A stretch of 6,281 nt of DNA, taken from positions 1 to 6,281 of the forward strand of contig CAIPGJ010000478.1 in assembly GCA_903864555.1 (NCBI GenBank). Reading direction: 5' to 3'. Below are positions 1-4,774 of this stretch, piece after piece. The notes below the pieces were generated by a model, which worked only from the letters and a program-made list of their open reading frames with translations, made no database searches and was not told the origin of the DNA. Origin of the DNA: an uncultured Pseudomonadota bacterium. GTDB lineage: Bacteria; Pseudomonadota; Gammaproteobacteria; Burkholderiales; SG8-39. Position 1 is the stretch's first letter; each line of letters begins with the position of its first letter. The position numbers were made by a program, and so were the translations under genes.

Positions 1-677
1 AAGCCCTCAACGGTCTGCTTGGGCAGGCCGTAGATCAGGTCGAAGTTGACCGAGCGGAAGCCGGACTGGCGCGCGGCATTCAGCGCCGACCAGGTCTGCT
101 CGTAGCTTTGCACTCGGTTGATCGCCCGCTGCACCGTGGGATTGAAGTCCTGGACACCGAAGCTGGTGCGGTTGAAGCCCATTTCTGCCAGCGCCGGGAG
201 CATCTCCGGGGTCAGCTTGCGCGGATCGATCTCGATGGCGTACTCGCCATCCGGATGCAACTGGAACTCCGAACGAATGGACTGCATCAGCGCCGCCATC
301 TTCTCGGTACCGATGAAGGTGGGCGTGCCACCGCCCCAGTGCATGCCACGGACCTGGCGGTCGCCATCCAGGATACCGGCCACCAGGTGCATTTCGGCAC
401 GCAGGCGGTCCAGATAGGCATCGGCCTTGTCCTTGTTGCGTGTCACGACCTTGTTGCAGGCACAGTAGTAGCAGATCGTGTCGCAGAAAGGGTGGTGAAC
501 GTATAATGCCAATGGCCTTGCGAGACCGCCTATGGTGCGGTTTTCCAGGCAGCGCCGGTAGGCGTCACCATTGAAGGCTTCGATGAAGCGATCGGCAGTG
601 GGATATGACGTATAACGCGGACCGCGACCGCCATATTTGCGGATCAACTCCCGATCAACGATGAGACTGGTAGTCAT
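1..677 (-). CDS. hemN: Oxygen-independent coproporphyrinogen III oxidase, N-terminal half (runs off left edge)
   Basis: Radical-SAM enzyme of haem synthesis. It converts coproporphyrinogen III to protoporphyrinogen IX without O2, in the cytoplasm. The visible part is 225 codons plus two bases, about half of a typical protein of roughly 457 residues. Seen: MTTSLIVDRELIRKYGGRGP at the N-terminus, then RYTSYPTADRF (21-31). The radical-SAM cluster motif CDTICYYCAC (65-74) supplies C65, C69 and C72, plus the extra C74 typical of HemN rather than HemW. The SAM-binding GGGTPT is at 115-120, then EIDPRKLTPEML, TSFGVQDFNP and NFDLIYGLPKQT (211-222). The ATG at 675-677 puts the first Cys at 65, close to the E. 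coli spacing. An in-frame GTG two codons upstream is possible, and no strong ribosome binding site separates them. The gene is divergent from the sensor kinase operon and preceded by an FNR/ANR-like box, matching its expected anaerobic induction. Identity is very secure. Confidence 0.97.
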   Translation of the reverse strand, partial: MTTSLIVDRELIRKYGGRGPRYTSYPTADRFIEAFNGDAYRRCLENRTIGGLARPLALYVHHPFCDTICYYCACNKVVTRNKDKADAYLDRLRAEMHLVAGILDGDRQVRGMHWGGGTPTFIGTEKMAALMQSIRSEFQLHPDGEYAIEIDPRKLTPEMLPALAEMGFNRTSFGVQDFNPTVQRAINRVQSYEQTWSALNAARQSGFRSVNFDLIYGLPKQTVEG

Positions 678-716
678 GTCCACGGCGGCAATCCGGTAAT
701 GAGGAAAGTGAGGCCT

Positions 717-722
717 ACTGTG
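717..722 (-). promoter_or_regulatory. Possible -10 element of the hemN promoter
   Basis: If the FNR-like box is placed at -41.5 (class II geometry), the -10 hexamer falls here and reads CACAGT on the minus strand. It matches TATAAT at positions 2, 4 and 6, which include the two most important bases. A poor -10 and no -35 are usual for an activator-dependent promoter. The call depends entirely on spacing from the box. Confidence 0.35.
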
Positions 723-744
723 CTCTTTGCAGCCGCGGCTCGAT

Positions 745-758
745 TTGATATGAGTCAA
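745..758. promoter_or_regulatory. FNR/ANR-type anaerobic regulator binding site
   Basis: TTGAT-ATGA-GTCAA matches the FNR/ANR/CRP-family consensus TTGAT-N4-ATCAA at 9 of 10 defined positions, with the correct 4-base spacer. Its centre (751.5) lies about 74 bases upstream of the hemN ATG and about 111 bases upstream of the kinase ATG. FNR-type activators bind as Fe-S dimers when oxygen is low, and hemN is a classic target. If it acts at -41.5 on hemN, transcription would start near 710 and leave a leader of about 33 bases. The site is nearly symmetrical, so it could also influence the divergent kinase operon, but no matching promoter is evident on that side. Confidence 0.8.
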
Positions 759-765
759 CTTTCCG

Positions 766-785
766 CATTCCGTGCAGCCGGAATG
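766..785. repeat. 20-bp inverted repeat in the divergent hemN/kinase region
   Basis: Perfect 7-base arms CATTCCG and CGGAATG are separated by six bases (773-778). The repeat begins eight bases after the FNR-like box and lies about 78 bases upstream of the kinase ATG. It could be an operator, for example for the operon's own response regulator, or a short hairpin if transcribed. No U-tract follows, so it is not a terminator. The function is inferred only from position and symmetry. Confidence 0.45.
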
Positions 786-862
786 GTCATTTTGGCGGGC
801 GGCCTCCCGGACCGTGCCGGAGGGTGTGCCAGCGAGCCCCCCGTCCAGCCCGGTTGCACTGC

Positions 863-2584
863 ATGATCCTGACCAGAGGCCATCTGCTGCTGGTGCTCGG
901 CCCGGTACTGGCCGCGTGCGCCTTCACCGCGCTGCTGGCCATGGCGGCCGGCCTGGGGGGGTTCTACCCGGCAGAGATGCTCACCATCGCCGGTGTCGTG
1001 GGCAGCCTGGTCGGCCTGATGACCGTCTTTGTCATCTACCGCCGCCTGTCGGAGCGCCGCGCCAGCGAGGACGCCCTGCGCAGCATGGAAGCGCGCTTCG
1101 GCGGCATCGTCGAGTCGGCCATGGACCCCATCATCACCGTGGACCAGACCCAGCGCATCGTGCAGTTCAACGCGGCGGCCGAGGCGGTGTTCCGCTGGCC
1201 GCGCGCCGCGGTCATCGGCCAGCCCCTGGACCTGCTGATCCCGGAGCGGCTGCGCGCATCGCACGCTGCCCACATCGAGCGCTTTGTCCAGACCGGCAGC
1301 AGTTCCCGGCGGATGGGCCGCAGCGACCTGCTGCTGGCCTTGCGCGCCAATGGCGAGGAATTCCCCATCGAAGCCTCCATCTCCCAGCACGTGCAGGGCG
1401 ATCAGCGGCTCCTCACCGTGATCCTGCGCGACATCACCGACCGGCTGAGGGGCGAATCGGAGAGCGCGCGCAACGAGGCGCGCCTGCACGGCATCGTCGA
1501 ATCCGCCATGGACGCCATCATCATCATTGATGCCGAACAGCGCATCCTGCTGTTCAACCAGGCGGCCGAAGTGGTGTTCGGCTGCCCGCGCGACCAGGCC
1601 GTGGGCGCCCCGCTCACCTGGTTCATCCCGGAACGCTACCGAAGTGGCCACGCGGCGCATGTCCACCACTTCGGCGAGGCCGGCACCAGTTCGCGCCGCA
1701 TGGGCGCCTCGCGCATCGTCACCGGGCTGCGGCGCAACGGTGAGGAGTTCCCCATCGACGCCTCGATTTCGCAGGTCACCGAAAGCGGCGAGAAGTTCTA
1801 CACCGTGATCCTGCGCGATGTCACCGAGCGGGTGAAATCCGAAGAGGCGCTGCGCCAGTCCCGTGAAGAGCTGCGCGAGCTGGCCATCGCCGCAAGTTCG
1901 GTGCGCGAGCAGGAGAAAAGCCGCATCGCGCGCGAGCTGCACGACGAGCTGGCGCAGTCCCTCACCGCGCTGAAGATGGACACGGCCTGGCTGCTGGAGC
2001 GACTGCCCACCGACAACGAACTGATGCTGGACAAGGTGCGCGCGATGCAGGGGCTGCTCGACACCACCGTGGCCTCGACGCGGCGCATCTCGGCCGACCT
2101 GCGCCCCATGATGCTCGATGACCTGGGCCTGGTGCCGGCAGCCGAGTGGCTGGCGCAGAACTTCACCCAGCGCAGCGGCATCCCCTGCGAGCTGTCGGTG
2201 GACCCCGGGCTGGCGCTGGAGGATCCACATGCGACAGCGATCTTCCGCATCCTCCAGGAATCCCTCACCAATGTCGCCAAGCATGCCCAGGCCACGCGCG
2301 TGGACGCGCACCTGGAAGCCAACGGCGACCAGCTGGTGCTGATGGTGAACGACAATGGCCTGGGGTTCTCCACCAGCAACCCACGCAAGCCCAATTCCTA
2401 CGGCCTGATGGGCCTGCGTGAGCGCGCCTACCTGCTGGGCGGCACGGTGGATGTGGACAGCGCCCCCGGCAAGGGCACGCACATCGTGGTGCGCATACCG
2501 CACCCCGACTCAGTGAAGACCGAAGTGAAGCCCACGGTGAAGCCTGCTCGAGAAGCCGGCAGCGACAGAAAGGCAGGCCCATGA
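863..2584 (+). CDS. Membrane-bound PAS-PAS sensor histidine kinase (HisKA_3 / NarX-like class)
   Basis: Sensor of a two-component system, 573 residues from the ATG at 863. Two hydrophobic segments (about 5-30 and 35-57) are joined by a very short loop (FYPAE), so there is almost no periplasmic domain and sensing is probably by the cytoplasmic PAS modules. PAS1 is about residues 76-194 and PAS2 about 205-323; the two are 58% identical. The dimerisation domain has the HisKA_3 phospho-acceptor motif RELHDELAQ (H360). The HATPase has the N box (QESLTNVAKHA, N470), G1 (NDNGLGF, D497) and G2 (GLMGLRER from 514). A short charged tail follows (VKTE-VKPT-VKPA). An upstream in-frame GTG (824) and TTG (854) exist. 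I chose 863 because the hydrophobic segment follows directly and the GGAGGG at 819-824 runs into the GTG, too close to serve it. No good ribosome binding site precedes 863, so the start is uncertain. The stop overlaps the regulator ATG. The signal is unknown. Confidence 0.93.
   Translation: MILTRGHLLLVLGPVLAACAFTALLAMAAGLGGFYPAEMLTIAGVVGSLVGLMTVFVIYRRLSERRASEDALRSMEARFGGIVESAMDPIITVDQTQRIVQFNAAAEAVFRWPRAAVIGQPLDLLIPERLRASHAAHIERFVQTGSSSRRMGRSDLLLALRANGEEFPIEASISQHVQGDQRLLTVILRDITDRLRGESESARNEARLHGIVESAMDAIIIIDAEQRILLFNQAAEVVFGCPRDQAVGAPLTWFIPERYRSGHAAHVHHFGEAGTSSRRMGASRIVTGLRRNGEEFPIDASISQVTESGEKFYTVILRDVTERVKSEEALRQSREELRELAIAASSVREQEKSRIARELHDELAQSLTALKMDTAWLLERLPTDNELMLDKVRAMQGLLDTTVASTRRISADLRPMMLDDLGLVPAAEWLAQNFTQRSGIPCELSVDPGLALEDPHATAIFRILQESLTNVAKHAQATRVDAHLEANGDQLVLMVNDNGLGFSTSNPRKPNSYGLMGLRERAYLLGGTVDVDSAPGKGTHIVVRIPHPDSVKTEVKPTVKPAREAGSDRKAGP
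1088..1831 (+). repeat. Tandem duplication of a PAS domain inside the kinase gene
   Basis: Copy 1 is 1088-1444 and copy 2 is 1475-1831, offset by exactly 387 bases (129 codons) with no gap needed over 119 codons. By hand alignment 69 of 119 residues are identical (58%). Shared blocks include GIVESAMD, SSRRMG, NGEEFPI, ASISQ and TVILRD. The two differ most in the middle (VIGQPLDLL against AVGAPLTWF) and just after SSRRMG. The copies are diverged enough to be an old, functionally separated duplication rather than a recent or unstable one. Confidence 0.9.
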
Positions 2585-3231
2585 TCCGCATCATCATCGC
2601 CGATGACCACACCATCGTGCGCGAAGGACTCAAGCAACTGCTCACGGCCTCCCCGGACATGTGCATTGCCGGCGAAGCCAGCGACGGCCACCAGGTGATG
2701 CAACTGGTGCGCGAAACCGAGTTCGACGTGCTGCTGCTGGACATGTCCATGCCCGGGCGCAGCGGCATCGACCTGATCAAGCTGGTGCGCGCGGAGAAGG
2801 CCAAACTGCGCATCCTCATCCTCAGCATGCACGAGGAACAGCAGTACGCGGTGCGCGCCATCAAGGCCGGTGCCTCGGGCTACCTGACCAAGGAAAGCGC
2901 CTCGGCGCAGCTGGTGTCGGCCATCCGCAAGGTGGCCGCCGGCGGCGCCTTCATCAGCGCCGAGGTGGCCGAACAACTGGCACTGGGAGCGATGCCCGAT
3001 TCCGAGGGCCAGCCGCATGAAGCTTTGTCCGACCGCGAATACCAGATCTTCAGGCTGATCGCCGCCGGCGGCGCGGTGTCTGCCATTGCCGCGCAACTCA
3101 ACCTGTCGGTGAAGACCGTCAGCACCCACAAGGCGCGGCTGATGCAGAAGATGGGTTTGCAGAACCAGTCGGAACTGATCCGCTATGCGATCACCCACAA
3201 GCTGGTGGATGCCGATCCCGGGGATGCCTGA
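2581..3231 (+). CDS. NarL/FixJ-type response regulator (REC + LuxR-type HTH)
   Basis: Cytoplasmic DNA-binding partner of the preceding kinase, 216 residues, the usual size for the family. The receiver domain (about 1-120) has the acidic pair D8-D9 in IIIADDH, phospho-acceptor D54 in LLLDMSMPG, switch residue S82 in ILILSMHE and the conserved K104 in YLTKES. A linker of about 25 residues leads to a LuxR-type helix-turn-helix at about 149-208: LSDREYQIFRLIAAGG, then LNLSVKTVSTHKARLMQKMG, the recognition region. All phosphorylation residues are intact, so it should be a normal phospho-activated regulator. The ATG overlaps the kinase stop as ATGA, indicating translational coupling and one transcript. 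Regulated genes cannot be read from the sequence; the neighbouring inverted repeats (766-785, 3343-3364) are candidates to test. Confidence 0.96.
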   Translation: MIRIIIADDHTIVREGLKQLLTASPDMCIAGEASDGHQVMQLVRETEFDVLLLDMSMPGRSGIDLIKLVRAEKAKLRILILSMHEEQQYAVRAIKAGASGYLTKESASAQLVSAIRKVAAGGAFISAEVAEQLALGAMPDSEGQPHEALSDREYQIFRLIAAGGAVSAIAAQLNLSVKTVSTHKARLMQKMGLQNQSELIRYAITHKLVDADPGDA

Positions 3232-3338
3232 GGTGGTCAGGCGACCCGGTGAACAAGTGGCCTGCGGTCGCTTGCGCCGTGGTGCGCCGCCGGCGAATTA
3301 AGAACCCGTAATAATCATCAATTTCAAACACCATACCT

Positions 3339-3344
3339 TATCAT
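3339..3344 (+). promoter_or_regulatory. Possible -10 element of the monooxygenase promoter
   Basis: TATCAT matches TATAAT at five of six positions and lies 48 bases upstream of the monooxygenase ATG, inside an abrupt AT-rich island (about 3298-3373) in otherwise GC-rich DNA. No convincing -35 hexamer is found 16-18 bases upstream, so it may need an activator or be misplaced. The element overlaps the left arm of the inverted repeat at 3343-3364, so a protein bound there would interfere with polymerase. Confidence 0.35.
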
Positions 3345-3364
3345 CATTAACTCCATGTAATGAT
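3343..3364. promoter_or_regulatory. 22-bp inverted repeat, candidate operator upstream of the monooxygenase
   Basis: Perfect 7-base arms ATCATTA and TAATGAT are separated by eight bases (3350-3357). Related motifs surround it: ATCATCA occurs at 3314-3320 and 3340-3346, spaced 26 bases, and TTGAT/ATCA units follow at 3364-3372. It sits between the candidate -10 and the ribosome binding site, a typical repressor position. No regulator gene lies directly beside it except the response regulator upstream, so the binding protein is unknown. Confidence 0.5.
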
Positions 3365-3380
3365 TGATATCAGATGACCC

Positions 3381-3386
3381 GAGGAG
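3381..3386 (+). promoter_or_regulatory. Ribosome binding site that fixes the monooxygenase start
   Basis: GAGGAG lies five bases before the ATG at 3392. An in-frame ATG at 3374 lies upstream of this site and would include it in the coding sequence, so 3392 is the better start. Confidence 0.85.
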
Positions 3387-3391
3387 AAGAC

Positions 3392-4330
3392 ATGTCCCTG
3401 CACATCGGATACCTGCTGCCCACCCGTGAGGCCGTGATGGAGGGCCGCCCGCAGGCTGCCCCGCTGATCGCGCTGGCCGAGCGCGCCGAAGCCCTGGGCT
3501 ATGACTCGGTGTGGGCCGGCGACTCGCTGCTGGCGCGCCCGCGCCATGAGCCGCTGACCCTGCTGGCCTGCGTCGCCGGACGCACCCGGCGCGTGAAGCT
3601 GGGCACCGCGGTGTTGCTGCCCATCCTGCGTAATCCGGTGCTGCTGGCGCATCAGGTCGCCACGCTGGACCAGGTGAGCGAAGGCCGCGTCATCCTCGGC
3701 GTGGGCATTGCGAGCGACGTGCCCAATGTGCGCGCGGAGTTCCGTTCCGCCGGTGTGCCCTTCGAGAAGCGCATCGGCACGCTGCTCGAAGGCATGCGCC
3801 TGTGCAAGGCGCTATGGAGCGGTGAGCCAGTGGACTGGGACGGCCGCTGGCATGTCGAGCAGGGCGTGCTCGGCCCCCTGCCCTTCCAGAAAGGCGGTCC
3901 GCCGATCTGGGGCGGCGGTTCGGCCCCCGCCGCGCTGGCGCGCGCCGGCAAGTACTTCGATGGCTGGTTCCCCAATGGCCCGGACTCACAGCGCTGGGGC
4001 GAACAGTGGCGCCAGGTGCAGGCCATTGCCAGGGAAGCCGGGCGCGATCCGGCCAGCATATCCCCGGCCACCTACCTCACCCTCGCCGTGGATGACGATA
4101 CCGCCAAGGCAGACCGGCGCATGGACGAATTCATGCTGGCCTACTACGGCCGGCGGCCCGACGTGGGCAAGAAGCGCGAGGTCTGCTTCGCCGGCCCGGC
4201 CAATGCCGCCGCCGAGTGGCTGCAGGGCTACGTCGAACAGGGCACGCGCAACCTGGTGCTGCGCTTCGCCGGCGAGCACGAGCGGCAACTGGAGATTTTC
4301 GCAAAACTGCGCTCGCAACTGGGGGGCTGA
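3392..4330 (+). CDS. Luciferase-like monooxygenase (LLM class flavin- or F420-dependent oxidoreductase)
   Basis: Cytoplasmic TIM-barrel oxidoreductase, 312 residues, within the normal range for the family. Seen in order: an N-terminal strand LHIGYLLPT; the family block ALAERAEALGYDSVWAGDSLL; the RTRRVKLGTAVLLPILRNPVLLAHQVATLDQVSEGRVILGVGIA region, which is the most diagnostic stretch of bacterial luciferase-like proteins; then PFEKRIGTLLEGMRLCKALWSGEPVDWDGRWH; PPIWGGGSAPAALARAGKYFDGWFPNGP; and a C-terminal helix with NLVLRFAG. There is no signal peptide. Cofactor and substrate cannot be told: related proteins use FMNH2 or F420, and in this bacterial group reduced flavin is more likely. The true luciferase light reaction is not implied. 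The gene has its own upstream control region and strong ribosome binding site, and I see no partner flavin reductase in the window. Confidence 0.92.
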   Translation: MSLHIGYLLPTREAVMEGRPQAAPLIALAERAEALGYDSVWAGDSLLARPRHEPLTLLACVAGRTRRVKLGTAVLLPILRNPVLLAHQVATLDQVSEGRVILGVGIASDVPNVRAEFRSAGVPFEKRIGTLLEGMRLCKALWSGEPVDWDGRWHVEQGVLGPLPFQKGGPPIWGGGSAPAALARAGKYFDGWFPNGPDSQRWGEQWRQVQAIAREAGRDPASISPATYLTLAVDDDTAKADRRMDEFMLAYYGRRPDVGKKREVCFAGPANAAAEWLQGYVEQGTRNLVLRFAGEHERQLEIFAKLRSQLGG

Positions 4331-4337
4331 GGCCGAC

Positions 4338-4356
4338 CGGCGGCCACAGGCCGCTG
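4338..4356 (+). terminator. GC-rich stem-loop just after the monooxygenase stop
   Basis: The arms CGGCGGCC (4338-4345) and GGCCGCTG (4349-4356) form an 8-bp stem with one G-U pair and a three-base ACA loop, beginning eight bases after the stop codon. No U-tract follows, so it is not a classical intrinsic terminator. It may stabilise the 3' end of the mRNA or assist weak termination. Confidence 0.35.
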
Positions 4357-4480
4357 CCATCGACGAAGTGCTCCACCGGATCGCAGACAGGCAAGGGACT
4401 GCTGGCCAGCTGGCGGCACCTGCCTGATGGGCCAGCGGCCATGCCAAGGGATTTTCCCCGCGACATCTCCGGGACAGGCC

Positions 4481-4506
4481 TTGCGATGCGCCCCCCGCAT
4501 GCGCAA
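4481..4506 (+). other. Stem-loop in the leader of the DUF2256-photolyase operon
   Basis: TTGCGATGCG (4481-4490) pairs with CGCAT and CGCAA (4496-4500 and 4502-4506), giving ten base pairs with one bulged G at 4501 and a five-C loop. It lies about 56 bases upstream of the DUF2256 ATG and has no following U-tract. The role is unknown; it could be an mRNA structure or the remains of a palindromic repeat. Confidence 0.4.
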
Positions 4507-4522
4507 CATGTCTGCCTGACCA

Positions 4523-4538
4523 GCCGCCCTCTGGCGGC
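4523..4538 (+). other. Short hairpin immediately before the DUF2256 ribosome binding site
   Basis: GCCGCC (4523-4528) and GGCGGC (4533-4538) form a six-pair all-GC stem with a CTCT loop, ending six bases before AGGAGAGGG at 4544-4552. That purine run is the likely ribosome binding site for the ATG at 4562, with a slightly long gap of nine or more bases. The rest of 4331-4561 holds no supported gene and no clear promoter. Confidence 0.4.
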
Positions 4539-4561
4539 CAACCAGGAGAGGGCATCACGAC

Positions 4562-4774
4562 ATGCAGCGCAGCAAAGCTGACCCATCACGAAACGGCGGA
4601 CACCGTGGCAACAAATCCGCCTTGCCGAGCAAGCCCTGCGCGGCATGCGCTCGCCCGATGAACTGGCGGCGCGCCTGGGCCCGCAACTGGGAGGCGGTAC
4701 GCTATTGCTCCGAGGCCTGCCGGCGCCGCAAGGCGGCTGCAGCAGCGCTGCCGGACACTCGTGATGGCCGCTGA
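4562..4774 (+). CDS. DUF2256 family small Cys4 protein
   Basis: A 70-residue basic protein. The core runs from about 21 to 58: LPSKPCAACARPMNWRRAWARNW, then VRYCSEACRRRK. Four cysteines, C26 and C29 (CxxC) and C49 and C53 (CxxxC), are spaced like a small zinc-binding knuckle. The W-R-R-x-W pattern and YCSExCRR ending are hallmarks of DUF2256. The family has no established function, but it is often encoded next to, or fused to, photolyase/cryptochrome-related proteins, and here the ORF overlaps the photolyase start by 11 bases. That arrangement suggests translational coupling and a shared role, for example in photolyase assembly or DNA interaction (inference). The N-terminal 20 residues are low-complexity and basic. 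The ATG is preceded by AGGAGAGGG. Confidence 0.9.
   Translation: MQRSKADPSRNGGHRGNKSALPSKPCAACARPMNWRRAWARNWEAVRYCSEACRRRKAAAAALPDTRDGR

Noticed and set aside
755..2503. A 582-residue open frame on the minus strand opposite the kinase.
   Set aside because: It is antisense to a gene with clear PAS, HisKA_3 and HATPase motifs. Its product is rich in His, Gln, Ala and Gly with no recognisable fold, and its internal repetition mirrors the PAS duplication. Long antisense frames are expected in high-GC DNA.
2428..3198. A 256-residue open frame on the minus strand opposite the response regulator.
   Set aside because: The regulator on the plus strand has all catalytic and HTH residues, and the antisense product has no family features.
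3240..3273. AGGCGACC paired with GGTCGCTT after the response regulator as a terminator.
   Set aside because: The loop is about 19 bases, the stem is short with a wobble pair, and no U-tract follows.
3364..3373. TTGATATCAG as a second FNR box.
   Set aside because: The half-sites abut without the required 4-base spacer, so it does not fit FNR/ANR binding.
3374..3391. An earlier in-frame ATG for the monooxygenase.
   Set aside because: The GAGGAG ribosome binding site lies between it and the ATG at 3392, so the latter is the better start.
4216..4581. A plus-strand open frame spanning the monooxygenase end and the following gap.
   Set aside because: It overlaps the monooxygenase out of frame, shows no family motif, and its second half covers the stem-loop region.
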